A stretch of DNA of 33,055 bases from Paracoccaceae bacterium. Lineage in GTDB: Bacteria; Pseudomonadota; Alphaproteobacteria; Rhodobacterales; Rhodobacteraceae. Location: contig JABSSD010000029.1 of NCBI GenBank assembly GCA_013214575.1, forward strand, positions 1-33,055, given 5' to 3'. Under the pieces are notes generated by a model that saw only the letters and a program-made list of their open reading frames with translations, ran no database searches and was not told the DNA's origin. Position 1 is the stretch's first letter, and every line of letters starts with the position of its first letter. The position numbers were made by a program, and so were the translations under genes. Shown piece by piece: positions 1 to 7,087 of the stretch.

Positions 1-437
1 GCTTACGGTTTGAGAGCCAAAAGGTGTCGAGCGTATCTTTCGAAACCCCTCTCGGTGCATGCTCTGCATACACCTGCCGGTCAGCGATCGATTCCGCCTC
101 TCAGCGATGCTGCGCATCGCCTGCCGATCAATGGATGGTATCATTCATGCGTCTTTTCCTGACCTCGTCTTGTCATGCGGGCCCGAAGCCCATGTATCCG
201 TTCAGGTCTAAAGATAAGACCGGGGCGACCATACTCAGGCACGGCCCCAAATGACCAAGAGGGAAACGCTCCGACCGCCGCCACTGCCCGCCATAAATGA
301 CGTGCCGGGCAGTGGCTCCACCCTCACATGGGAGCCTGTATCTTTGTAAGACAAGAGGGGACAAGCAGTTCCTGGAAACGCCATGGTACGGGTCACGTCT
401 CCGTCTCGGGACATTGCGGCGAATACCCTGCCGGGCA
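1..437. other. Region without a recognisable gene, probably insertion-sequence debris
   Basis: No convincing protein could be read on either strand. The only structure seen is a 13-bp direct repeat, TGCCGGGCAGTGG, at 303-315 and 429-441. The second copy lies at the edge of the IS3-type fragment that follows, so this could be a recombination scar. The open frames here overlap each other and lack family signatures, so I treat them as chance. Confidence 0.4.
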
Positions 438-545
438 GTGGACAACCGGATGATCGAGCGACTTTGGCGCTCCCTGAAATATGAGTGCATTTACCTCAAT
501 GCATTTGAAACCGGTTCGGAAACACGCGCTGGGATTGAAAAATGG
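438..545 (+). pseudogene. IS3-family transposase OrfB, C-terminal fragment
   Basis: Read on the plus strand this stretch gives VDNRMIERLWRSLKYECIYL followed by NAFETGSETRAGIEKW. This is the conserved block just after the last acidic catalytic position of IS3-family OrfB integrases, where the family normally has an ERxWRSLKYE-type motif. Only about 36 residues remain: the catalytic core upstream is missing, and the frame stops at 552-554, before the usual C-terminal tail. It is a dead remnant. The frame extends upstream to about 297, but that part has no transposase similarity, so the sequence is a junction of unrelated pieces. Family assignment is firm from the motif; the IS subgroup is not determined. 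Confidence 0.75.
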
Positions 546-602
546 AACCCATGAGATCAGCAGCCAAAATGAGGCCCTGATGCACCTCAAGTTGGCTGCA
601 AA

Positions 603-788
603 TTGATCGAATTACTGGGACCACCTCTGTTACTTCTGGGCAGTCTGTCGGCGCTGGTCGGGTTGATTGTGGTACTGCCGGTTTTGGGCCACCCAACCTG
701 GCACCTCTATCGCCGTTTGGAAAAGATAGATGCGCCAGAAGATCGGATGACGGTCGAGGCTGATAGGAACCGAGGCGCTCAACCTTAG
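603..788 (+). pseudogene. C-terminal stub of a DUF2189-like integral membrane protein
   Basis: The 61-residue frame has one hydrophobic segment (about residues 7-29) followed by VLPVLGHPTWHLYRRLEKID. This matches the C-terminal signature I know from DUF2189 membrane proteins, roughly 'VVxPVLGHATWHLYR'. Complete members are about 250 residues with several membrane segments, so nearly all of the gene is missing on the 5' side, where insertion-sequence debris abuts it. The apparent TTG start is just the first possible codon of the frame. Its stop overlaps the stop of the convergent cytochrome oxidase subunit IV gene (TTAG, 785-788). It is unlikely to be functional. The family call rests on a short motif. 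Confidence 0.6.
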
Positions 789-1147
789 GGGCCAAATTCC
801 TCGATCCGGGTCAGCAGTGTGTAGTCGGATTCAAACATCATGATCGCCATGAACATCAAGATGGCCAGGGGTGGCAGCAGAATGGCATAGCTGAGCGCCA
901 GACGTTCCCAGGCCATATGCATGAACACAGCGACAATCAGCCCGGCCTTTAGCACCATGAAAATCAGGATCAGGCTCCAGCGAAGCAGGCCCTGCAACTG
1001 CATGTAGTCGATCATGTAAGACCCGGCGCTAAGCACGAACAAAAACCCCCAACACACAAAATAGATCCGCAAGGGATGTTGCTGGTGGTCGCCCTCGGCG
1101 TGATCCGTGGCGGGTGGTTGCGGCTGATGAGCCTCAGTTTGTGTCAT
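785..1147 (-). CDS. Cytochrome c oxidase subunit IV family protein
   Basis: This 120-residue protein has a hydrophilic, His- and Gln-rich N-terminus (about residues 1-25) and three predicted membrane helices (about 29-48, 55-78 and 85-105). The pattern, including LKAGLIVAVFMHMAWERL in the second helix and loop, is typical of small prokaryotic subunit IV proteins of heme-copper oxidases. These subunits carry no cofactor and help to assemble or stabilise the oxidase. It is the last gene of the operon, starting 9 bases after the stop of subunit III. Its own stop overlaps the stop of the convergent DUF2189-like stub. Length and position both fit the family. Confidence 0.88.
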   Translation of the reverse strand: MTQTEAHQPQPPATDHAEGDHQQHPLRIYFVCWGFLFVLSAGSYMIDYMQLQGLLRWSLILIFMVLKAGLIVAVFMHMAWERLALSYAILLPPLAILMFMAIMMFESDYTLLTRIEEFGP

Positions 1148-1156
1148 AGCGGCCTC

Positions 1157-1873
1157 CTACCACAGATAGAAAAATGCAAAGATGAACACCCAGACCAGAT
1201 CAACAAAGTGCCAATACAGGCCCATGATCTCGACCGCCTCGTAGTCGCCTTTGCCGCTGCACATCCAGCTGCGCTGATCGCGGTCAAATTCGCCCTTCCA
1301 GACTTTGCGCGCCACGATCAGCAGGAAAATCACTCCAATCGACACATGGGTGCCGTGAAAGCCGGTGATCATGAAAAAGCTGGCGCCAAACTGTTCGGCG
1401 CCAAACGGATTGCCCCAGGGCCGCACCCCTTCGTGGATCAGTTTTGACCATTCAAAGATCTGCATGCCGACAAAAGCCGCCCCCAGCGCCGCAGTGGCCA
1501 CCATCAGCAACGCGGTTGGCTTGCGGGCGCGGCTATAGGCGCAGTTCACCGCCATCGCCATGGTGCCAGAGGATGAAATCAGCACAAAGGTCATGATGGC
1601 AATCAGGATCAGCGGAAATTCTGTGCCGCCTATGTGCAGGGCAAACACCTCGCTGGTGTTGGGCCACTCAGATACGGTGGAGCTGCGGGAGATCATATAG
1701 GCGATCAGAAAACAGCCAAAGACAAAGGTATCGCTGAGCAGGAAGATCCACATCATCGCCTTGCCCCAGGACACGTTTTTGAACGCCCGCTGATCCGAGC
1801 TCCAATCGTCGACAAACCCTTGCAAGCCCGGCGTGGGGGGGCTCTGCGGCATTTTCAGCGGTGGGTCCTGCAT
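1157..1873 (-). CDS. coxC: Cytochrome c oxidase subunit III
   Basis: The 238-residue protein is a heme-copper oxidase subunit III. After a hydrophilic N-terminus, five hydrophobic segments can be seen, beginning with the SWGKAMMWIFLLSDTFVFG block. Conserved family elements are FEWSKLIHEG, FFMITGFHGTHV and the C-terminal LYWHFVDLVWVFIFAFFYLW. Subunit III binds no redox metal; it stabilises subunit I and supports proton uptake. It begins 10 bases after the preceding subunit III-like gene and is followed 9 bases later by subunit IV, so all are probably one transcript. A run of seven G (seven C on the coding strand) lies near the N-terminal coding region around 1834-1840. Confidence 0.92.
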   Translation of the reverse strand: MQDPPLKMPQSPPTPGLQGFVDDWSSDQRAFKNVSWGKAMMWIFLLSDTFVFGCFLIAYMISRSSTVSEWPNTSEVFALHIGGTEFPLILIAIMTFVLISSSGTMAMAVNCAYSRARKPTALLMVATAALGAAFVGMQIFEWSKLIHEGVRPWGNPFGAEQFGASFFMITGFHGTHVSIGVIFLLIVARKVWKGEFDRDQRSWMCSGKGDYEAVEIMGLYWHFVDLVWVFIFAFFYLW

Positions 1874-1883
1874 AGGGTTCTCC

Positions 1884-2570
1884 TTATGTCAGCGCGCTGC
1901 GGCACAACGCCAGAAATTCATTTCCCAGCCCCGACAGCAGGGCCAGTAGCAGCAGCCAGATCACCAGCAACCCGTGCCAGTACAGCGCACATAACGCGAC
2001 GGGCGCCTGATTGGTTTTGGGGATGCCCGTTTGTGCCAGCCTGAACCAGACCAGCCCCAGCGCAACCAGGCCGCCCAGAATGTGCAGCCCATGCAAGCCG
2101 GTGATCAGGTAAAAGAAACTGGCGGCAGGGGCACCGGACAATCCGTAGCCATTGTCGGTGAGGGTGGTCCAGATCTGCAATTGCCCAGCCATGAAGCCCA
2201 CGGCTGTCACGCTGCCCAAAGCCAGCCAGACATGGGTGCGATGGTCCGCGTCGCGGGATGCAAAGTGCAACGACAGGCTGCTGAGCATCAGCAGGGCAGT
2301 GTTAAACCAGACCAGTGCGGGCAGCGGCACCAATTGCCAGGGGGTTTCGTCGATTTGCATGACAAAGGCGCTGCCAAGCATGGCAAACAGCCCGCCGATT
2401 ACCACCAGGAATACTGCGGTGCCCAACCGGTACGGCGGCGGTTGGGGGAATTCGGCCAGCGATGGCGCAGTGCCACTCTCAAGCCAGGGTTTCGACGTGA
2501 TCCCCTGCCGAGACAGCCACCATCCAGCGATCAGCGCAATGGCGGCCAGAAAGGTGAGGATGACGCTCAT
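1884..2570 (-). CDS. Second cytochrome c oxidase subunit III-like protein
   Basis: The 228-residue membrane protein has about six hydrophobic segments and the same hallmarks as its downstream neighbour: FFYLITGLHGLHILGGLVAL near residue 150 and LYWHGLLVIWLLLLALLSG at the C-terminus. It is therefore a subunit III homologue, but clearly diverged from the other one. Its ATG overlaps the TGA of the subunit I gene (ATGA, 2567-2570), which implies translational coupling. Paired subunit III-like genes are known in some alphaproteobacterial oxidase operons; whether both enter the same complex cannot be read from sequence. The gene looks intact. Confidence 0.87.
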   Translation of the reverse strand: MSVILTFLAAIALIAGWWLSRQGITSKPWLESGTAPSLAEFPQPPPYRLGTAVFLVVIGGLFAMLGSAFVMQIDETPWQLVPLPALVWFNTALLMLSSLSLHFASRDADHRTHVWLALGSVTAVGFMAGQLQIWTTLTDNGYGLSGAPAASFFYLITGLHGLHILGGLVALGLVWFRLAQTGIPKTNQAPVALCALYWHGLLVIWLLLLALLSGLGNEFLALCRSALT

Positions 2571-4342
2571 GACGGCCCCGCGTCTGGTGCCTTTGGTCCG
2601 GGGTCGGTCTGGACGATAAAATCCTCGGGTGCGCCGGGCAGACTGTAATCATAGGCCCAGCGGTAGACCAGTGGCAACTCCTCGCCCCAGTTGCCATGCT
2701 CAGGCGGCACCACCGGGGTGAGCCATTCCAGCGTGGTGGCCCGCCAGGGGTTGGACCCTGCCAGGTGACCGTGACGCCTGCTCCAGTATAGGTTGAACAG
2801 GAAAACCATCTGCGCCGCTCCGACGGTCAGGGCGGCCACTGTGATAAAGGCGTTCAGCCCGTCAACAGGCGCGGTCATAAAGGCGGGCTCGCCGATTTCA
2901 TAGTATCGCCGGGGGACGCCGACCAGACCGACATAATGCATCGGGAAAAAGATCGCATAGGCGCCCAGAAAGGTGATCCAGAAATGGATATGCCCCATGG
3001 TCTGGTTCAGCATTCGACCCGTGACCAGCGGGTACCAGTGATAGATGGCGCCGAGGATCACCATGATCGGCGCCACCCCCATCACCATATGGAAATGCGC
3101 CACCACAAACATGGTGTCCGACAGCGGCACATCAACAACAACATTGCCGAGGAACAGCCCGGTCAAACCGCCGTTGACAAAAGTGACAATAAACCCCAGC
3201 GCAAACAGCATTGGCAGCGTCAGGTGGATGTCGGCGCGCCACAGGGTGAGCACCCAGTTATAGACCTTGATTGCGGTTGGCACCGCGATGATCAGCGTGG
3301 TGGTGGCAAAGAAGAAGCCGAAATAGGGATGCATGCCGCTGACATACATATGATGCGCCCAGACGATAAAGCTGAGCGCGCCGATGCCGACAATGGCCCA
3401 GACCATCATCCGGTAGCCAAAGACGTTCTTGCGCGCGTGCACCGCCAGCAGGTCCGAAACGATGCCAAAGGCTGGCAGGGCAACGATATAGACCTCGGGG
3501 TGGCCAAAGAACCAGAACAGGTGCTGAAAGGCAATTGGGCTGCCGCCACCGTAACTGAGATGCTCACCCAGCTCGACCAGGGTTGGCATAAAGAATGAGG
3601 TGCCCAGCAGGCGGTCAAACAACATCATGATGCAGGCAACCAGCAGCGCCGGAAAGGCCAGCAGCGCCATCACCGTGGCGGTGAAAATGCCCCAGACTGT
3701 CAGCGGCAACCGCATCATTGTCATGCCTCGGGTGCGGGCCTGTAGCACGGTGACCACATAGTTCAGCCCCCCCATGGTAAAGCCGATGATAAACAGGATC
3801 AGCGACAGCAACATCAGCACGATGCCAGCCGACTGCCCCCCCGGCGTGCCAGACAGGATGGCTTGTGGCGGGTACAGCGTCCAGCCGGCTCCTGTGGGGC
3901 CGCCGGGGACAAAGAAGCTGATCACCAGAACCAGCACCGCAGCCAGGTAGATCCAGAAACTGAGCATATTGACGAAGGGGAACACCATGTCGCGGGCGCC
4001 GACCATCAGCGGGATCAGGTAGTTGCCAAAGCCGCCCAGGAACAGCGCCGTCAGCAGATAGACCACCATGATCATGCCATGCATGGTGACGAACTGGTAA
4101 TAGGCATCCGCGGTGATGAAGTCGAAAAGGCCAGGAAACCCCAGTTGCAGCCGCATCATCCAGGACAGTACTAGCGCCACCAGCCCGATTGCGGTGGCGG
4201 TACCGGCATATTGGATGGCGATATATTTGGCGTCCTGCGAAAACACATACTGTGACCACCAGCCGTGGGCGTGGGGCGGTATAACATCCGCAACCTCGGC
4301 GGGCGGCAGTTTGGGGTCCGTGTCATGGGGCAGTTCGGCCAT
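2567..4342 (-). CDS. ctaD: Cytochrome c oxidase subunit I (aa3 type)
   Basis: This 591-residue protein is the catalytic subunit that reduces oxygen to water at the heme a3-CuB centre and pumps protons. About twelve membrane helices are visible. Diagnostic residues are present: the heme a ligand region FVTMHGMIM; FWFFGHPEVYIVALPAFG, carrying a CuB histidine, the D-channel glutamate and the cross-linked tyrosine; the two CuB histidines in VWAHHMYVSGMHP; and VVAHFHMVMG with the histidines for the two hemes. The K-channel lysine appears in PTAIKVYNW and the D-channel entry aspartate in GARDMVFP, so it is an A-type pumping oxidase. The gene lies 67 bases after subunit II and overlaps the next gene by 4 bases. 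No lesion is seen. Confidence 0.96.
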   Translation of the reverse strand: MAELPHDTDPKLPPAEVADVIPPHAHGWWSQYVFSQDAKYIAIQYAGTATAIGLVALVLSWMMRLQLGFPGLFDFITADAYYQFVTMHGMIMVVYLLTALFLGGFGNYLIPLMVGARDMVFPFVNMLSFWIYLAAVLVLVISFFVPGGPTGAGWTLYPPQAILSGTPGGQSAGIVLMLLSLILFIIGFTMGGLNYVVTVLQARTRGMTMMRLPLTVWGIFTATVMALLAFPALLVACIMMLFDRLLGTSFFMPTLVELGEHLSYGGGSPIAFQHLFWFFGHPEVYIVALPAFGIVSDLLAVHARKNVFGYRMMVWAIVGIGALSFIVWAHHMYVSGMHPYFGFFFATTTLIIAVPTAIKVYNWVLTLWRADIHLTLPMLFALGFIVTFVNGGLTGLFLGNVVVDVPLSDTMFVVAHFHMVMGVAPIMVILGAIYHWYPLVTGRMLNQTMGHIHFWITFLGAYAIFFPMHYVGLVGVPRRYYEIGEPAFMTAPVDGLNAFITVAALTVGAAQMVFLFNLYWSRRHGHLAGSNPWRATTLEWLTPVVPPEHGNWGEELPLVYRWAYDYSLPGAPEDFIVQTDPGPKAPDAGPS

Positions 4343-4409
4343 TCTGTTCCTCCTGTGTCACCTCACCCTGTTCGGTGATGGTGGTCCTGTGTCCTCAATT
4401 CCACCCCCC

Positions 4410-5249
4410 TCAGGGCTGGCGGTTCTGTACGATTTGCGTGCTGCGTTTTGCCTCGGCAGCCGCGGCGTAATCGGCAAAGGTCTCCTGCTCCTGCAGCCAG
4501 ACCTGATAGTCCTCGGTGCTCACCACATAGACATCACCGCGCATATAGCCGTGGGCAGTGCCGCAATATTCGGCGCAGAGAACCTCGAAATCGCCGATCC
4601 GGATGGGGGTGAACCAGTAATAGGTGACCATGCCCGGCACCATGTCCATCTTGGCGCGGAACTCGGGCACGTAATAATTGTGAAGCACGTCGATGGAGCG
4701 CAGCACCATCTTTACCGGCTGACCCAACTCCAGGTACAGGTCACCGCCATCGACGATGACGTCATCCTTGCCAAAGCGGTCAAAGGGGTTGATGCCCAGC
4801 GGGTTGTCATCATTGATCAACTCCGCCGCCGAGGTGCCAAGCCGCCCGTCTTCGCCGGGAAGCCGATAGCTCCAGCTCCATTGCTGGGCAAAGACCTCTA
4901 CCTCGATGGCGTCGTCAGGCACCGTAACAAATTGCTTCCATACAAACAGACCCGGCACCAGCAGCGCCGCCACCCCAATGGTGGTGAGAACCGTCAGTAT
5001 GACCTCAAGCCGTTTGTTTTCGGGGTCAAAGATCGCCTTGTGGCCTTCGCGATGGCGAAAGGCAAAGACGCAATAGGCCATAAACAGGATCACCATCACA
5101 AAGACGATGCCGGTGATCCAGAAGGTGATGATCAAGGTGGTGTCGATATAACCCCAGTTTGAGGCAATTGGGGTCCACCACCACGGGCTGAGCATGTGAA
5201 ACGCAACCGAACCCACAACTATAAGAACCAGAACAATCGCAATGATCAT
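4410..5249 (-). CDS. ctaC: Cytochrome c oxidase subunit II
   Basis: The 279-residue protein receives electrons from cytochrome c at the binuclear CuA centre. The copper-binding set is complete: DVLHNYYVPEF with the first histidine, then CAEYCGTAHGYM with two cysteines, a glutamate, a histidine and a methionine. AQQWSWSY is the aromatic patch used for electron entry. Three hydrophobic segments are visible (about residues 2-18, 38-62 and 85-105), one more than the usual two; the first may be an uncleaved or cleaved signal. An acidic insert with LINDDNPLGINPFDRFG lies ahead of the first copper ligand. It is the first gene of the operon. The ATG is preceded by AGGA at very short spacing, so initiation strength is uncertain. 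Confidence 0.95.
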   Translation of the reverse strand: MIIAIVLVLIVVGSVAFHMLSPWWWTPIASNWGYIDTTLIITFWITGIVFVMVILFMAYCVFAFRHREGHKAIFDPENKRLEVILTVLTTIGVAALLVPGLFVWKQFVTVPDDAIEVEVFAQQWSWSYRLPGEDGRLGTSAAELINDDNPLGINPFDRFGKDDVIVDGGDLYLELGQPVKMVLRSIDVLHNYYVPEFRAKMDMVPGMVTYYWFTPIRIGDFEVLCAEYCGTAHGYMRGDVYVVSTEDYQVWLQEQETFADYAAAAEAKRSTQIVQNRQP

Positions 5250-5484
5250 ATCCTAAATATCCCGCCTGTCCGCGCCGATCCATAGCGATTGGTTCGCCTA
5301 AGCAATCGACAATTGGGGACAATGGTAGGGGGTTGAGGGGCGAAATCCAGTTTCCGACCGTTAAATTATCGTATAAAATATGATCGAGCAGCACCCTCAG
5401 TTTTGGCCCATGGATCACGGTGGCCAACCCGCTTTGTTTGCAAGCCAGTGCACAGATGCGCTCGGTCGGCGTCATATTCGTAGT
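5250..5484 (-). promoter_or_regulatory. Upstream region of the cytochrome oxidase operon
   Basis: This is the only non-coding stretch ahead of subunit II, so the operon promoter is expected here. An AT-rich patch (TTTATACGATAATTTAACGG read on the minus strand, near 5360-5380) could hold promoter elements, but no clear -35/-10 pair can be assigned. No protein is supported. Confidence 0.35.
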
Positions 5485-6024
5485 GTTGGGTGGCCTATAA
5501 CTCTTCCATGCCGAAATTTGGATCCAGCCCGCCTCCGTCGCGCCCTGGCACTCCCGCCCCATCGATGTTCACCGCTGGCCGGACCATCCTCAGGTGGCTC
5601 AGCTATGTGATCGGATCTGGGACCGGCACCTGCCGAGTGATCAGACGCCCGGGCCGAAGCCGAAAACGTCTTCGCCACCAGTTGCGGGTTCTGGTGCTGA
5701 ACCTCTACGTGGCCTGGCAGGAACCTGGACGGTCGGATCTCAGAGTGGGTTCACCGCCATTTCTCGGACCAGGGCGTTCCTGTCTTGTCGGTACATGATA
5801 GCTACTTGATCGATTACACTAGGGTGGGTGAGCTGAAGCGGCTGATGGCGGTCGCGTCCGAGGCAGTTGCTGGAGCGGCCCTGCCTACGGCGTACGAGCT
5901 CTTTGGTCTGGATGAAGTGGACCCGATCGCTGAGCACGTTCGGGACTATGTGATCTGGAGGCAAACGGCCCGGTCAGAGGGCTATCTGAGACGGCTGGCT
6001 GCGCATGAGCGGCGGACCGGTTGA
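5485..6024 (+). pseudogene. Frameshifted remnant of an unidentified gene
   Basis: Two adjacent plus-strand frames look like pieces of one protein. The first contains LRHQLRVLVLNLYVAWQEPG (ending near 5735). The second, in another frame, gives HRHFSDQGVPVLSVHDSYLI followed by a charged helical tail to the stop at 6024. I recall a similar arrangement, a conserved NLYVAW block then a PVLxVHDSY block, in uncharacterised roseobacter proteins linked to replication or mobile elements, but I cannot name the family. A stop in the second frame near 5696 and the need to switch frame around 5700-5740 indicate a frameshift. The N-terminal part is proline- and serine-rich and may not be genuine. Function is unknown. 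Confidence 0.4.
5619..5666 (+). repeat. 48-bp inverted repeat, left copy
   Basis: This segment, centred on GGCACCTGCCGAGTGATCAG, is repeated in inverted orientation at 6624-6671 with 4 mismatches by hand alignment. In both copies the same reading frame (HLPSDQT then a G-rich KPKT) is open, so both probably derive from the same gene. Confidence 0.8.
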
Positions 6025-6108
6025 CCAGTTGAGCCATATCACTCGAGAAAATGATCTTACTATTAAGGGATTTGAACGATGAGTTGGCAGTCAAAGTAAT
6101 GGGATACA

Positions 6109-6681
6109 TTGGATCAGATTTTCTGGTCTCCTAAATATGTCGGAATAGCAAACATCCCAGAAGAGCAGTTGGTTCGAGAGGGTGGTATGATCAGCGTTCC
6201 AGAAGACCTGCTGCCCAAGGGTGGTCGCCTATACCGCCGTGTCCGTAACGCTGCTGAGCAACGCGAATACCTACTGGCCCAAGAAGAACCCTTAGATCAC
6301 GTATTTGACATAGCGTTTGGCATTGCACCTGATGCTTTAGTTGAAGATGCGCTGTTGAAGCCACTTGGATTGACGGATGGCGGCAAGTTCGGATCTATCG
6401 GCAGAGAAGCGCGAGAAAGATACCAGCACATTGAAAAGGCACAGTTTCAACAGCAAGATGGATTCTTCGTATCTCAGGATTCGGCGATAGGGGTGGAGTT
6501 GAAGCTCGGCTCACGAAGTTCACCAGGCGATCAGTGCCTATGTAAGTTGATTGATGGCGTCCTTGGACAGATCGCTGGGCACAAGTTGACCGGGTTGCAA
6601 CCCCGGAACAAAATTCAAGGCGGTCTTCGGCTTCGACCCGGACGTCTGATCACTCGGCAGGTGCCCGTCCCGAGAAGCTAG
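6109..6681 (+). CDS. Hypothetical protein, possibly a truncated PD-(D/E)XK-like nuclease domain with a foreign tail
   Basis: The frame encodes up to 190 residues. The part to about residue 137 looks like real protein: LDHVFDIAFGIAPDALVEDA, then SIGREARERYQ, then QDGFFVSQDSAIGVELKLGS. The last element, a hydrophobic strand ending in ExK, resembles the core of PD-(D/E)XK nuclease folds, but this is only a weak motif match. From about nt 6520 onward the frame runs antisense to sequence related to the 48-bp repeat, so the final 50 residues are probably not original. An in-frame TAA lies just upstream of the TTG at 6109. The ATG at 6187, preceded by GAGAGGGTGGT, is an attractive alternative start. 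It may be a decayed gene. Confidence 0.45.
   Translation: MDQIFWSPKYVGIANIPEEQLVREGGMISVPEDLLPKGGRLYRRVRNAAEQREYLLAQEEPLDHVFDIAFGIAPDALVEDALLKPLGLTDGGKFGSIGREARERYQHIEKAQFQQQDGFFVSQDSAIGVELKLGSRSSPGDQCLCKLIDGVLGQIAGHKLTGLQPRNKIQGGLRLRPGRLITRQVPVPRS
6624..6671 (-). repeat. 48-bp inverted repeat, right copy
   Basis: This is the partner of 5619-5666 in inverted orientation; read on the minus strand it again encodes HLPSDQT and KPKT. It overlaps the end of the hypothetical frame at 6109-6681 on the opposite strand. Confidence 0.8.
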
Positions 6682-6820
6682 GGGCTCAGGAAAATAGGGT
6701 AACGGACCCCGCCCAAGAACCCGTGGGAGACAGCCTCAAGTACATCACCCAATAGGAACCGCCAGCGCCCTCAAACACCGTTAGCCTAGCTCCGACTACT
6801 AACGCTCACCGTGCAGTCAA

Positions 6821-6842
6821 ACTGGGGCATTACTGGGGCATT
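6821..6842. repeat. Perfect tandem duplication of ACTGGGGCATT
   Basis: Two back-to-back 11-bp copies lie about 250 bp upstream of the integrase. They could be protein-binding sites or slippage products. Confidence 0.8.
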
Positions 6843-6893
6843 CTGAGCCAGTCAGGGCCAGAAACTCGGTCGCTGTTCTATGTCAGGAAGTAC

Positions 6894-6914
6894 TGGCTGG
6901 GGTGATACCAGCCA
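6894..6914. repeat. 7-bp perfect hairpin, TGGCTGG / CCAGCCA
   Basis: The arms are at 6894-6900 and 6908-6914 with a 7-base loop. No T-run follows on either strand, so it is not a typical terminator. Confidence 0.6.
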
Positions 6915-6917
6915 TCT

Positions 6918-6960
6918 TAATGTTCTCGAATATCCATTTTGATGTTCCCGGATATCCATT
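6918..6960. repeat. Pair of 21-bp direct repeats near the integrase
   Basis: Copies at 6918-6938 and 6940-6960 match at 18 of 21 positions and both end in ATATCCATT. The spacing of 22 bp, two helical turns, and the position upstream of an integrase fit arm-type integrase or excisionase sites; this is inference. Confidence 0.55.
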
Positions 6961-7036
6961 GCCATTCGGTAAGACCCTGCCTTGAATATATAATATCCCC
7001 AAGTTACGTTCACCAAGGTCCATAAAGTTCCGACCA

Positions 7037-7071
7037 GTTCCCACTTCAACTGTGGGAATGAAAGTGGGAAC
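7037..7071. promoter_or_regulatory. 10-bp perfect inverted repeat just upstream of the integrase start
   Basis: GTTCCCACTT (7037-7046) is mirrored by AAGTGGGAAC (7062-7071), 16 bases before the chosen integrase ATG. It could be an operator or an mRNA hairpin controlling integrase expression, or part of an attachment site. Confidence 0.5.
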
Positions 7072-7087
7072 GGCTAACGAGGTCGCT

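Larger units (their letters stand above)
6682..7087. other. Intergenic region upstream of the integrase, rich in short repeats
   Basis: No protein or tRNA gene is supported. The region carries a tandem duplication, a hairpin, a pair of direct repeats and an inverted repeat (each listed separately), all within 270 bp of the integrase start. Such clustering fits an attachment or regulatory region of a mobile element, but the crossover site itself is not identified. Confidence 0.5.

Noticed and set aside
496-795. 99-codon minus-strand frame
   Set aside because: It runs antisense across the IS3 fragment and the DUF2189-like stub and has no recognisable motif.
6852-7049. 65-codon minus-strand frame upstream of the integrase
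   Set aside because: It covers the repeat cluster and has no family similarity or ribosome site; it is most likely chance.
6682-7087. Possible tRNA gene as integration site
   Set aside because: No cloverleaf arms or T-loop GTTCGA-type sequence could be found next to the integrase.
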